A stretch of 64,000 nt of DNA. Origin: JAHJQZ01 sp963676075. GTDB lineage: Bacteria > Pseudomonadota > Alphaproteobacteria > Rhizobiales > Devosiaceae. The stretch covers positions 1-64,000 of the forward strand of contig CAXXNZ010000009.1 in NCBI GenBank assembly GCA_963676075.2, read 5' to 3'. The position numbers and the translations under genes are program-made. The notes beneath the pieces were generated by a model that was not told where the DNA came from, searched no databases, and worked only from the letters and a program-made list of their open reading frames with translations. Below are positions 17,973-26,808 of the stretch, in pieces; the stretch's first letter is position 1, and every line of letters starts with the position of its first letter.

Positions 17973-19298
17973 TCAGTTCACGCCGAGCGAATCGAAATAG
18001 TCCGCAATACCATTTGCAAGTGCTTCCGCCGTCTTGTCACGCCAGCCGCCGGTGGTGAGATTGGCGACATCGGCCGGGTTTGAGATGAACCCGAGCTCGA
18101 CCAGGACCGAAGGCACCTCCGGCGCCCGCAGGACGACGAAATTGGCCTTTCGCAGCGGAAACCGCCTGAGCGTGATGCTGGGGCCAAGCGCCTGCAGCAT
18201 GCTGTTGGCGGCGATGTAGGACTGTCGCCGTGTCTCTCTCTGCATCAGCTCGACAAGGATCGAGGTGACGCGCTCGTCTGTATCGGGCGTTGCGAAACCG
18301 GCAACGAGATCGGAGCGGTTCTCGTTCTCGGCGAGAATCTCGTCAAGTTCATTCGTCGCGTTCTGGTCGCGCACGTAAACGCTCGCCCCACTCACGTCCT
18401 GTTCCTGGAAGGCGTCGGCATGGATCGAGACAAGCAGGTCGGCCTTGTTGGCCCGCGCCAGTTTCACCCGGTCCTCAAGTCGGACGAAACTGTCGTCGTC
18501 ACGGGTCATGGCCACATCGAAGCGGTCCATGTCGACCAGCAGCCGCCGCAATTCTCGGGAGAACTTCAGGACGATGTCCTTCTCTTTCGTGCCGTTCGGG
18601 GCTTCGGCGCCGCCGTCGATGCCGCCGTGGCCGGGATCGATGACGATCAGGGGCCGCGCGGGCGGGCGTTCGTCGGTCCCCGTCGGCGGCAGCGCAGGTA
18701 TGTCGCCGGGGCGTTCACCACCGGCAGATCCCGCCGTATGCGCGGCCTGCTCCGGCGCCTGAGCGGCCTGTTCGGCCTCGGCGCGCGACAGCGCCTTCTT
18801 GTAGTCGTCCTCGACCCGATGCGCGAAGCGCGTCGGGGTGTCGGGCACCATATCGACGATCAACCGGGCCGGCTGGGTATCGACCGGCTGCACCAAATAG
18901 GCGTCCTGCACCTGGGCAGGCGAGCTGAGGGTAAGCGTTGCCCGCACGCGCCCCTGTTCGGCGACGGACAGCGCGTAGGAGCCGATCAGGCCTTCGCCGG
19001 CTTCGGTCTCGCCGACAGGCGCAGCCAGATCCGTCGCCCTGATATCGACGACGATACGATCGGGCTCGGCCAGTGAGGCGGTGGCGAATTCCGTTATGCC
19101 GGACAGATCGATGACGAGCCGGGCGCGCTCGGCATTGTTGAGAATACGCATGTCGATGACTTTCGGAGGCCCGGCCGCCGCCGCCGCATCCGCTTCATCC
19201 TGCGCCGCGACCGGCGCCATGGCAGCCGTCAGCAGGGCGAGAACGCCCAAGCCGACACATACCCTCCGCCAGACAGCGGTTTTCAACCAATCGATCAT
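17973..19298 (-). CDS. N-acetylmuramoyl-L-alanine amidase (AmiC type)
   Basis: 441 residues with an N-terminal signal peptide (hydrophobic 13-32, AAQ cleavage), so periplasmic. An AMIN domain (about 45-150) is followed by a Pro/Ala-rich linker and an Amidase_3 domain from about 215. The zinc ligands are visible in DPGHGG, in the following Glu (AEAPNGTKE region) and in VSIHAD, and the catalytic Glu in LVELGF. The enzyme removes stem peptides from glycan strands during daughter-cell separation. Such amidases are usually autoinhibited and activated by LytM proteins; a degenerate LytM candidate is present at 59858-60997. Confidence 0.94.
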   Translation of the reverse strand: MIDWLKTAVWRRVCVGLGVLALLTAAMAPVAAQDEADAAAAAGPPKVIDMRILNNAERARLVIDLSGITEFATASLAEPDRIVVDIRATDLAAPVGETEAGEGLIGSYALSVAEQGRVRATLTLSSPAQVQDAYLVQPVDTQPARLIVDMVPDTPTRFAHRVEDDYKKALSRAEAEQAAQAPEQAAHTAGSAGGERPGDIPALPPTGTDERPPARPLIVIDPGHGGIDGGAEAPNGTKEKDIVLKFSRELRRLLVDMDRFDVAMTRDDDSFVRLEDRVKLARANKADLLVSIHADAFQEQDVSGASVYVRDQNATNELDEILAENENRSDLVAGFATPDTDERVTSILVELMQRETRRQSYIAANSMLQALGPSITLRRFPLRKANFVVLRAPEVPSVLVELGFISNPADVANLTTGGWRDKTAEALANGIADYFDSLGVN

Positions 19299-19855
19299 GC
19301 CAGTATCCCAAATTCGCAGGCGAGATTAGGCGATTCGCTTCTCAAAGGATTCGTGGGGTCTGCAATTTGCTGTTCGACAATCATCGCAATTGGGCAAGCT
19401 TGCGTCACATTATGACTTTCCTGTTGCCAATTTGACGCAATCTCAATAAAGCCAAACTAGAGGTTGAGTGTCCTGTCATCGGACGTACCTTGATAATGTA
19501 CGCCATGAAGGCGACATATTGAGTGTCTTTCGAAACGGGCAGGACGGCAAAGCCCCGCTGCGGCCACGCGGCGAAGCGGCGCCATAACCTCTTTACAAGT
19601 TTTCGGCCGACAGCGGTCGAACGCGTCCACGCCGACCAACCTGAGGCGCGCACGCACGAACAGGGAAGATCGACATGGAACTATGCGGCACAGGAGGCGA
19701 GACAGTTAGCGTCGTTCGCCGGCCGCATCATCCGATCTTCTCCCTCACAGGCGCGCAGAGCGCCATTTCAGAAACGAATAGCACCTCGCTTGGCGCCCTC
19801 GTCCGGTCCTTCGGTCCGGCCGCCCTCGGCGCGCGACGGTGTGGAGTAAGATTAA
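19299..19855. other. Long gene-free leader region before rne
   Basis: 557 bp without a supportable gene between the divergent amidase and rne. A promoter candidate sits at 19432-19460, leaving a roughly 390-nt 5' leader for rne. The leader has several GC-rich stretches able to pair (for example GGCCACGCGGCGAAGCGGC near 19560). In known bacteria the rne leader is long and is the site of RNase E autoregulation; the same role here is inference. Confidence 0.55.
19432..19460 (+). promoter_or_regulatory. Promoter candidate for rne
   Basis: TTGACG, a 17-bp spacer and AACTAG. The -35 is good and the -10 weak, as is common for alphaproteobacterial housekeeping promoters. Confidence 0.4.
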
Positions 19856-22603
19856 ATGCCAACCAAAAGAATGCTGGTGGATGCCACCCACCCGGAAGAA
19901 ACCCGGGTTGTCGTCACAAGCGGTAACCGTCTCGAGGAATTTGATTTCGAAGCCGCCGCGCGCCGGCAATTGCGCGGAAACATTTATCTCGCAAAGGTCA
20001 CCAGGGTCGAACCGTCCCTGCAGGCGGCCTTTGTCGATTACGGCGGGAACCGCCACGGCTTCCTGGCCTTTTCCGAAATCCATCCCGACTACTACCAGAT
20101 CCCTGTCGCCGACCGCGAGGCGCTGAAAGCCGCCGAGGTCGATGAGGACGATGACACGGCGAGCGAAGACGCCGCCAAAGCCGAACAGGCCGCATCCGAA
20201 GCCGAGGACGACGCTGCCGAGACCGCTGGCGAAGACGATGAGTCCAACGGGGGCGGCGCCGAGCAGGTCGCCAACTCCGACGAGAGCGTCGACGATGTCG
20301 GTGGCGACGATGCCATCGAGGAAGCCCAGAACCGCAAGCGCAACCTGTTCCGCCGCTACAAGATCCAGGAAGTCATCAAGCGCCGCCAGGTGATGCTGGT
20401 GCAGGTGGTCAAGGAAGAGCGCGGCAACAAGGGCGCGGCTCTCACCACCTATTTGTCGCTCGCCGGCCGCTATTCGGTGCTGATGCCCAATACCGCCCGT
20501 GGCGGCGGCATCTCGCGCAAGATCACCAACGCCGTCGACCGCAAGCGTTTGAAGGAAATCGCCACCGACCTCGAGGTGCCCGAAGGCATGGGCGTTATCC
20601 TGAGGACGGCCGGTGCCTCGCGCACCAAGGCCGAGGTCAAGCGCGACTTCGAATACCTGATGCGGCTGTGGGAAAACGTCCGCACGCTGACCCTGACCTC
20701 GCAGGCCCCCAACCTGGTCTATGAGGAAGGCAGCCTGATCAAGCGGACCATCCGCGACCTCTACAACAAGGATATCGGCGAGGTTCTCGTGGCGGGCGAT
20801 GCCGCCTATCGCGAGGCCAAGGACTTCATGAAGATGATCATGCCGTCCCACGCCAAGAACGTGAAACCGTACAAGGAAGATCAGCCGATCTTCTCGAAGT
20901 TTTCGGTCGAGCCGCAGCTCGATGCGATGTTCTCGCCGCAGGTCACCCTGCCCTCTGGCGGCTATATCGTCATCAACCCGACAGAAGCGCTGGTCTCGGT
21001 TGACGTCAACTCGGGCCGCTCGACCCGTGAGCACAATATCGAGGACACGGCCTATCAGACGAACCTTGAGGCCGCCGACGAAGTGGCGCGTCAGCTCCGT
21101 CTGCGCGATCTTGCCGGCCTGATCGTCATCGATTTCATCGACATGATGGAGCGGCGCTCGATCCGCAATGTCGAACGCCGGCTGAAGGACGCGCTCAAGA
21201 ACGACCGCGCCCGCATCCAGGTCGGTCGCATCTCCCATTTCGGCCTGATGGAAATGAGCCGCCAGCGCATCCGCTTCGGCGTGCTTGAAAGCTCCACCCA
21301 TGTCTGCCCGGTCTGTTCGGGCGCCGGCATCGTCCGCTCGACCGAGAGCCTGGCGCTGATGGTCATTCGCGCCGTCGAGGACCAGGTGCTGAAAAAGCCT
21401 GGCCAGTCGCTCAATATTCGCGTCCCCACCGACGTCGCGCTCTATATCCTCAATGCCAAGCGCGTCACTTTGATGGATCTGGAGGCCAAGTATGACCTCG
21501 GCCTGACCATCACGGCCGACGAAAAGCTCACCGGCAATCATTTCCACATCGAGCGTGTCGAGAGCCGCATGGCCGGCGCCGAGGTGCCGCGCGCCGTCCA
21601 CGTCAAGGTCGACAGCGCCGAAATGCGCGACTACGACGACGAGGAAGAGACCGAAGTCCAGGCGAGCGAAGACGAAAAGTCGGAGGACGACGACAACGGT
21701 TCCCGTTCCTCGCGCCGCCGCCGCGGTCGCCGTGGTCGCAACCGCAACCGCGACGAGGTCGAAAACGATACCGAAACCCGCGCCGACTCGGAAACGGGCG
21801 ACGAGGACGAGACCAGCGAAACCAGCGAGGCCAGCGAGGCTCGCGGTGCCCCGGCCAATGATGAGGACGGTCCGCGCAAGCGCCGCCGTCGTGGCCGCCG
21901 CGGCGGACGCCGCAATCGCAAGCCGTCCGAGGGCGGTGAAGGCGAGTTCGATGCCCAGGATGCCGTTGAAGGCTCGGAGAGCCCGCTGGTTGCCGAAGAT
22001 GTCGCCAAGGGCGTCAACGATCTGGAGGACGCCGGCGTGCCGGTGCCTGAGAACAACGACGAACCTGTCAGAACCCAGCCCGCCGCCGCCAGTGAGGTGA
22101 CGGATGCCGAGGCGATCGCCGCCGTCGAAGGCAGCGCCCCCCCGGCCCCGACTGCGGAAGACGCAGCGCCCGAAACCGAGGAAAAGCCCAAGCGCAAGCC
22201 GCGTCGCCGCACCAAGAAGGCCGACGCCGAGACAGCTGAGGCGCCTGCCGAAGCCGCCGATGCCGCCACTGCGCCGTCGGTCGAACAGGCAGCGCCCGAA
22301 GCCGAGGAAAAGCCCAAGCGCAAACCGCGCCGTCGCACCAAGAAGGCCGACACCGAGGACAAGCCCGCCGAGACGGTTGAGGCGAGTGCCGAAACGGCCG
22401 AGGCCAAGCCCGAGCCCGCTCCGAAGCAGGAAGCCGAACCAGAAGCTGAAGCGCCCAAGGAAGAGGCCAAGCCGCGTCAAGCCAAGCGCGAACTTCCCGA
22501 AGAGGGCATCGTCGTCACCTCGTCCGGCACCTCAGATGCCAAGTCCGAGGAAGACAACAAGCCCAAGAAGACCGGCTGGTGGCAGCGCGGGTTCTTCGGC
22601 TGA
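19856..22603 (+). CDS. rne: Ribonuclease E
   Basis: A 915-residue endonuclease, the scaffold of the RNA degradosome. An N-terminal S1 domain is split by an acidic insertion (about residues 98-155, rich in D, E, A), a feature of alphaproteobacterial RNase E. The 5'-sensor/DNase I-like region carries the catalytic aspartates in SVDVNSGRS and IVIDFIDM. The zinc-link CPVC is next. The C-terminal third is low complexity, with alternating basic (RRRRGRRGRNRNR-type) and acidic blocks and two copies of a KPKRKPRRRTKKAD motif, suitable for RNA and partner binding. GGAG lies before the ATG at 19856. Confidence 0.97.
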   Translation: MPTKRMLVDATHPEETRVVVTSGNRLEEFDFEAAARRQLRGNIYLAKVTRVEPSLQAAFVDYGGNRHGFLAFSEIHPDYYQIPVADREALKAAEVDEDDDTASEDAAKAEQAASEAEDDAAETAGEDDESNGGGAEQVANSDESVDDVGGDDAIEEAQNRKRNLFRRYKIQEVIKRRQVMLVQVVKEERGNKGAALTTYLSLAGRYSVLMPNTARGGGISRKITNAVDRKRLKEIATDLEVPEGMGVILRTAGASRTKAEVKRDFEYLMRLWENVRTLTLTSQAPNLVYEEGSLIKRTIRDLYNKDIGEVLVAGDAAYREAKDFMKMIMPSHAKNVKPYKEDQPIFSKFSVEPQLDAMFSPQVTLPSGGYIVINPTEALVSVDVNSGRSTREHNIEDTAYQTNLEAADEVARQLRLRDLAGLIVIDFIDMMERRSIRNVERRLKDALKNDRARIQVGRISHFGLMEMSRQRIRFGVLESSTHVCPVCSGAGIVRSTESLALMVIRAVEDQVLKKPGQSLNIRVPTDVALYILNAKRVTLMDLEAKYDLGLTITADEKLTGNHFHIERVESRMAGAEVPRAVHVKVDSAEMRDYDDEEETEVQASEDEKSEDDDNGSRSSRRRRGRRGRNRNRDEVENDTETRADSETGDEDETSETSEASEARGAPANDEDGPRKRRRRGRRGGRRNRKPSEGGEGEFDAQDAVEGSESPLVAEDVAKGVNDLEDAGVPVPENNDEPVRTQPAAASEVTDAEAIAAVEGSAPPAPTAEDAAPETEEKPKRKPRRRTKKADAETAEAPAEAADAATAPSVEQAAPEAEEKPKRKPRRRTKKADTEDKPAETVEASAETAEAKPEPAPKQEAEPEAEAPKEEAKPRQAKRELPEEGIVVTSSGTSDAKSEEDNKPKKTGWWQRGFFG

Positions 22604-22642
22604 TCACAAAAGCCACGCGATCCTGATTGCAGGAGGCCGTTC

Positions 22643-23707
22643 ATGCCCACGGAGATTTCCGGCGACATGAGCGGCCTTTCGCTTTCCGAGGCCTATTTCG
22701 GTGACATCGTCGAACCGCTGCTCGCCACGGCCTTTCCGCGCCTTGCCTATGCTGCTTCCTTGATCGGTGCGGGTTCGGAAGTCCTCGGCTTCGATGACGC
22801 CCGCTCCCGCGATCACGACTGGGGCCTGAGGCTACAGCTTTTCGTCGAAGATGCCGGACAGGTCGCCGAGATCGACACCGCGCTCGCCACCGCCCTGCCC
22901 GACAGTTTTCGAGGCCTGCCCACCCGCTTCAGCCGGCACGGCAGCGCCGTCAGGCACCAGATCGAGGTTACCACCGCAGACACATGGTTCAGCGAGCGGC
23001 TCGGCTTCGATCCGCGTGGCGACATCGCGCCTGTCGACTGGCTGTCGACGCCGTCCTTCCGGCTCGCCGAAATCACCGGTGGCGCCGTGTTTGCCGATGC
23101 ATCCGGCACGCTTTCGCGCATCCGAGGCAACCTCGCCTGGTATCCCGATGATCTCTGGCTCTGGGTCCTCGCCAGCCAGTGGCAAAAGCTTTCCCAGGAA
23201 GAAGCCTTTGCAGGGCGCACTGCCGAAACCGGCGATGACCTCGGCTCGCGTGTTATCGCCGCCCGTTTGGCCCGCGACCTGATGCAGCTCTGGCTGTTCA
23301 TGCACAGGGTCTATCCGCCCTACCTCAAATGGCTGGGTCAGGCTTTCGCCCGCCTGCCCGGCGTCGAACCAGTCCATGCCGCCCTTCTGGCCACCATGGA
23401 TGCGCAAGACTGGCCGACACGGCAGGCAGCGCTTGTCGCCGCGTTCGAGGCAACGGCGCGGGAGCACAACCGTCTCAGCCTCACAGATCCGCTTTCGCCA
23501 GAAGTCAGCGACTATCACAACCGCCCGTTCAAGGTGCTGCAGTGCGACCGTTTCGCCGCCGCCCTGATGGCGCGTATCACCGATCCGCAGATCGCCAGCC
23601 TGCCCCTTGTCGGCACCGCCGGTCAGTTCCTCGATTCGACAGACGCCAGCATCAAGCCCGATCTGCCCCGCGCCATCGCCGCGGCGTTTCTGCAGACCTG
23701 CGAATAA
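22643..23707 (+). CDS. DUF4037 protein with nucleotidyltransferase-like motif
   Basis: 354 residues starting at an ATG with an AGGAGG site. The N-terminal motif GAGSEVLGFDDARSRDHDWG resembles the GS-x(n)-D-x-S-x-D-x-D active site of the DNA polymerase beta-type nucleotidyltransferase superfamily. The rest is alpha-helical and fits the DUF4037 family. Some relatives are annotated as nucleotidyltransferase-like; no substrate is established. It follows rne by 39 bp on the same strand and may be read through from it. Confidence 0.8.
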   Translation: MPTEISGDMSGLSLSEAYFGDIVEPLLATAFPRLAYAASLIGAGSEVLGFDDARSRDHDWGLRLQLFVEDAGQVAEIDTALATALPDSFRGLPTRFSRHGSAVRHQIEVTTADTWFSERLGFDPRGDIAPVDWLSTPSFRLAEITGGAVFADASGTLSRIRGNLAWYPDDLWLWVLASQWQKLSQEEAFAGRTAETGDDLGSRVIAARLARDLMQLWLFMHRVYPPYLKWLGQAFARLPGVEPVHAALLATMDAQDWPTRQAALVAAFEATAREHNRLSLTDPLSPEVSDYHNRPFKVLQCDRFAAALMARITDPQIASLPLVGTAGQFLDSTDASIKPDLPRAIAAAFLQTCE

Positions 23708-23720
23708 CCCTGCGTCCTCA

Positions 23721-23737
23721 CTGCCATTTCCTGACAG
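23721..23737. promoter_or_regulatory. Operator candidate, copy 1 (WYL regulator)
   Basis: CTGCCATTTCCTGACAG, an imperfect inverted repeat of form CTGyCA-N5-TGrCAG, 49 bp before the WYL regulator start. A further CCTGACA half follows at 23743-23749. Related copies lie at 23762 and 24479. Confidence 0.55.
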
Positions 23738-23761
23738 CATGTCCTGACATATGATTGAACA

Positions 23762-23778
23762 CCGCCATTTTCTGCCGG
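23762..23778. promoter_or_regulatory. Operator candidate, copy 2 (degenerate)
   Basis: CCGCCATTTTCTGCCGG keeps 13 of 17 bases of copy 1 and ends 7 bp before the regulator ATG, overlapping its ribosome-binding region. This suits autorepression. Confidence 0.4.
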
Positions 23779-23785
23779 CTTGATC

Positions 23786-24502
23786 ATGTCTCGAACCGAA
23801 CGTCTTTTTGATCTGTTGCAAGTGCTTCGCGCCCACCGCCGCCCGGTAACGGGTCAGGTGTTGGCCGATGAGCTGGGCGTGTCGATCCGCACGCTTTACC
23901 GCGACATTGCAACACTTCAGGGCCAGGGCGCCGACATCGAGGGCGAACCGGGCCTCGGCTATGTCTTGAAGCCCGGCTTCATGCTGCCGCCGCTTATGTT
24001 TTCCGAAGAGGAGATCGAAGCGCTGGTGCTCGGCTCGAAATGGGTGGCGGATCGCGCCGACAGGCGGCTCGGGGCCGCCGCCAACCAGGCCCTGGCCAAG
24101 ATCGGCGCCGTTTTGCCGCGCGATCTCCGGGACCAGCTCGAAACCAACGGCCTTTACATCGCGCCGGGCCGCCCGATCGAGGCCGGCGTCATCGATCTCG
24201 GCGTCATCCGGCTGGCCATCCGCCGCGAGCACAAGCTCGAGATCGATTATGCCGACGTCGAAGGCCGTCCGTCGAAACGCACGATCTGGCCCTTCGTCAT
24301 CGGCTTTTTCGACCAGGTGCGCGTCATCGCCGCCTGGTGCGAGCTCCGGCAGGATTACCGCCACTTCCGCGCCGACCGCATCCGCGCCGTCCGGGAGACG
24401 GGCAAGCGCTATCCACGCCGCCGTCAGGCGATGATCTCGGAATGGCGGGCGCAGTTGGCCATTCCCGAACAGCAGCCACTGCCATCTTCTGACAGGAAGT
24501 GA
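23786..24502 (+). CDS. YafY-like transcriptional regulator (HTH + WYL domains)
   Basis: 238 residues from the ATG at 23786; a TTG two codons earlier is less likely. The N-terminal HTH_11 helix-turn-helix (residues 3-60) contains LADELGVSIRTLYRDIATLQ. The WYL ligand-sensing domain is at about 130-200 (LEIDYADVEGRPSKRTIWPFVIGFF). WYL regulators sense small molecules or nucleotides. It lies just before two VOC-family genes, and the same inverted repeat occurs upstream of it and at its 3' end before them. It probably controls itself and that pair. Confidence 0.9.
   Translation: MSRTERLFDLLQVLRAHRRPVTGQVLADELGVSIRTLYRDIATLQGQGADIEGEPGLGYVLKPGFMLPPLMFSEEEIEALVLGSKWVADRADRRLGAAANQALAKIGAVLPRDLRDQLETNGLYIAPGRPIEAGVIDLGVIRLAIRREHKLEIDYADVEGRPSKRTIWPFVIGFFDQVRVIAAWCELRQDYRHFRADRIRAVRETGKRYPRRRQAMISEWRAQLAIPEQQPLPSSDRK
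24479..24495. promoter_or_regulatory. Operator candidate, copy 3 (before VOC pair)
   Basis: CTGCCATCTTCTGACAG matches copy 1 at 15 of 17 positions. It lies inside the last codons of the WYL regulator, 46 bp before the first VOC gene, where it could govern a separate promoter. Confidence 0.55.
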
Positions 24503-24540
24503 CTCTATCGTCTCCGTATTCCAAGAAACGGAGACCAGAC

Positions 24541-24912
24541 ATGACCGCTGTCAATTTCCTCGCTCTTTACGTGAAAGACCTTCCAAAGAGCACTGAATTC
24601 TATAAGAACCTGTTCGGCATAGATCCGGCGGCACAACGGCCCGGATTTGCCATGTTCGCCCTGCCCAACGGCATCCAGTTCGGCCTGTGGCTGACTGGTA
24701 CCGTCGACCCCGAAGCCGAAATCACCGGCGGCGGCGCCGAATACGGCATCCCGATAGCGAACGCAGACGCTCTCAGGCAGAGCCACGAGATGAGCCGCAG
24801 CAGCGGCCTCAACGTCATCCAGTCGCCGACTGAGATGAATTTCGGCCTGACCTATGTCGTCGAAGATCCCGACCGCCACCGCATCCGCTATTTCGTGCCG
24901 GCAGCGCGCTAG
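24541..24912 (+). CDS. VOC-family (glyoxalase/PhnB-like) protein 1
   Basis: A 123-residue protein with two beta-alpha-beta-beta-beta units of the vicinal oxygen chelate fold: FLALYVKDLPKSTEFYKNLFG at the start and YVVEDPDRHRIRYFVP at the end. The usual metal ligands are not all obvious, so it may bind rather than transform its ligand. Relatives include drug-binding resistance proteins. The start is supported by a GGAG site. It is about 30% identical by eye to the next gene, suggesting tandem duplication. Regulation by the preceding WYL protein is inferred. Confidence 0.85.
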   Translation: MTAVNFLALYVKDLPKSTEFYKNLFGIDPAAQRPGFAMFALPNGIQFGLWLTGTVDPEAEITGGGAEYGIPIANADALRQSHEMSRSSGLNVIQSPTEMNFGLTYVVEDPDRHRIRYFVPAAR

Positions 24913-24933
24913 AACGAGCTGAAGGATAGTTTC

Positions 24934-25305
24934 ATGACCACGCTCAACTACATCCTGCTGTCCGTCGCCGATCCGGCCCGCAGCACGGCCTTCTACTCGC
25001 AACTGCTCGGACGGGAACCGGTCGAAAACGCGCCGGACTTCGCGCTCTATGTGCTCGAAAACGGCATCAAGATCGGTCTGTGGATCGCAGGTGACATCGA
25101 CCCAACGCCGAAGCCCGCCGGCGGCGTCGAGATTTCCTTCTCCGAGCCCGACGATGCGGCCGTCTCCGCGACCTATGAGAAGTGGTCCGCCGTCGCGCCG
25201 GTGATTCAGGAACCGACCCGGATGGATTTCGGCTTCACCTTCGTCGTCGAGGATCCGGACGGGCACCGCTTGCGGGTGTTCTCTCTGGCGGACAATCCAC
25301 GGTAG
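24934..25305 (+). CDS. VOC-family (glyoxalase/PhnB-like) protein 2
   Basis: 123 residues, same length and layout as its upstream neighbour: NYILLSVADPARSTAFYSQLLG at the N-terminus and TFVVEDPDGHRLRVFS at the C-terminus. It starts 21 bp after the first VOC gene with a GAAGGA site, so both form one operon. A single-domain protein of this type should act as a dimer, possibly a heterodimer with its neighbour. The ligand is unknown. Confidence 0.85.
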   Translation: MTTLNYILLSVADPARSTAFYSQLLGREPVENAPDFALYVLENGIKIGLWIAGDIDPTPKPAGGVEISFSEPDDAAVSATYEKWSAVAPVIQEPTRMDFGFTFVVEDPDGHRLRVFSLADNPR

Positions 25306-25341
25306 ATTCTGTCAGTTTATGACGGAAGCGGACGCAGGGCC

Positions 25342-25494
25342 TTTCCCTCCCCCTTGTGGGGAGGGTTGGCGAACAGGACTTAGCCCTTGCTAAGTCCGTC
25401 GTGAGCCTGGGTGGGGGAACTCACCGGCGCCTGCGGCTCCACCCCACCCGACCCGGCTATCGCCGGGCCACCCTCCCCATCAAGGGGAGGGAAA
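25342..25494. repeat. MITE-like palindromic element
   Basis: A 153-bp element with near-perfect 27-bp terminal inverted repeats (25342-25368 and 25468-25494; TTTCCCTCCCC type). Each end is itself a small CCCTCCCC/GGGGAGGG hairpin. The interior holds a perfect 9-bp stem, GGACTTAGC at 25376-25384 with GCTAAGTCC at 25389-25397, and a GGGTGGGG/CCCCACCC pair. It encodes nothing. It lies between convergent genes and looks like a non-autonomous mobile or folded intergenic repeat. Confidence 0.75.
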
Positions 25495-25536
25495 CAAAGG
25501 CGAATTCCGTCTGAGAATGACCTGCGCTAGGCCACT

Positions 25537-26682
25537 CTATGCCCCGACGAAGCGCCCGATCCTGACCAGCGCTTCGTCGATCTCCTCCGGCTTGCCGGCG
25601 TAGCAGAAGCGCACATAGCGGTGGCCCTCGATACGGTCGAAATCGATCCCAGGAGCCGCCGCGACGCCAGTCTCGCGCAGCAGCGTTTTGCAAAAGCTCA
25701 TGGAGTCGTTGGAGAATTTGCCAATGTCGGCATAGTGGTAGAAGGCGCCCTCGCCCGGCTTGCCGATAAACCCGAGCGCGCTCAGCCCCGAACTCAGCAC
25801 CTCGCGGTTGCGCAGATAGGCCTGACGCTGCGCTTCGCCATACGCCATGGCGCCGAGCGCTGCGGTCGCGGCGGTCTGGCTGAGGGTCGGCGCCGAAATA
25901 AACAGGTTCTGCTGCAGCATTTCGGTTTTGCGCACCAGGTCTTCGGGCAGCACCATCCAGCCGACGCGCCAGCCGGTCATGCAGTGAAATTTCGAGAAGG
26001 AGTTGATGACGATCGCCGCGTCCGTGTGTTCGAGCGCGCTCGGCGAGGCACCGGCATAGCTCAGCCCGTGATAAATTTCGTCCGAGATCAGCCGCACGCC
26101 GAGTTCGGCGCAGACATCGGCCAGCGCGAAAAGCTCTTCGGCATTGAGCGCTGCCCCTGTCGGATTGGCCGGCGAAGCGATCAGCAGCCCAGCGAACGGC
26201 GTTGCGGCATGGGCGGCGCGCACCGCCTCGGGCGTAAGCTTCCAGCCGTTTTGTGCCGAAATCTGGATTTCGACGGGAGAAAAGCCCATGCCATACAAGG
26301 TGTTGAGATAGGCGGGATAGCCCGGCCGGGTGACGGCAATGCCGGCGCCAGGGGCGAACCCGGCGAGAAAGGCGAGCAGGAACCCTGCCGAAGACCCGGT
26401 GGTGACGATGATACGCGCGGGATCGATGTCAACGCCATGCTGGCTGGCATAATAGGCGACAAGCGCGCCCCTCAGCGGCGTGATGCCCTTGGCCTCGGTG
26501 TAGCGCTGCGGCTTGTCGAGTTCTGCCCGCACTGCCGCCCGCACCTCAGGGGCCGGTGGCGCGCCGGGTTCGCCGGCCGACAGGTGGATGACGTTTTGCC
26601 CCTCCGCTTCCAGCGCTTTTGCCATGGCGAGGATTTCCATGACATGGAAAGGTTGCAGGCCGTCGGTTATGGTGTCAGTCAT
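25537..26682 (-). CDS. Class I/II PLP-dependent aminotransferase
   Basis: 381 residues from the ATG at 26682 (MTDTITDGLQPF); the longer reading extends through unrelated upstream sequence. Fold-type I features are present: SAGEPGAPPAPEV, TTGSSAGF for phosphate binding, ASPANPTG, SDEIYHGLSY, and the PLP lysine in NSFSKFHCMTGWRVGW. It most resembles the aspartate/alanine-type aminotransferase subgroup; substrate unknown. Divergent from the M48 protease with a 126-bp gap. Confidence 0.9.
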   Translation of the reverse strand: MTDTITDGLQPFHVMEILAMAKALEAEGQNVIHLSAGEPGAPPAPEVRAAVRAELDKPQRYTEAKGITPLRGALVAYYASQHGVDIDPARIIVTTGSSAGFLLAFLAGFAPGAGIAVTRPGYPAYLNTLYGMGFSPVEIQISAQNGWKLTPEAVRAAHAATPFAGLLIASPANPTGAALNAEELFALADVCAELGVRLISDEIYHGLSYAGASPSALEHTDAAIVINSFSKFHCMTGWRVGWMVLPEDLVRKTEMLQQNLFISAPTLSQTAATAALGAMAYGEAQRQAYLRNREVLSSGLSALGFIGKPGEGAFYHYADIGKFSNDSMSFCKTLLRETGVAAAPGIDFDRIEGHRYVRFCYAGKPEEIDEALVRIGRFVGA

Positions 26683-26808
26683 CAAATCGTCCAATTGCCC
26701 CTGCACTCGCAGGAGCATGTGTCGGAAAGAACTGCCGGTTTCCGAAGTGGCAAATGCGATCTCGCAAGGCACGACTCCGGCAGGTCGCAGATAGGGCTTA
26801 TTCGAGCA

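Noticed and set aside
19745..22480. 911-codon open frame antisense to rne
   Set aside because: Shadow frame; the forward strand carries complete RNase E motifs.
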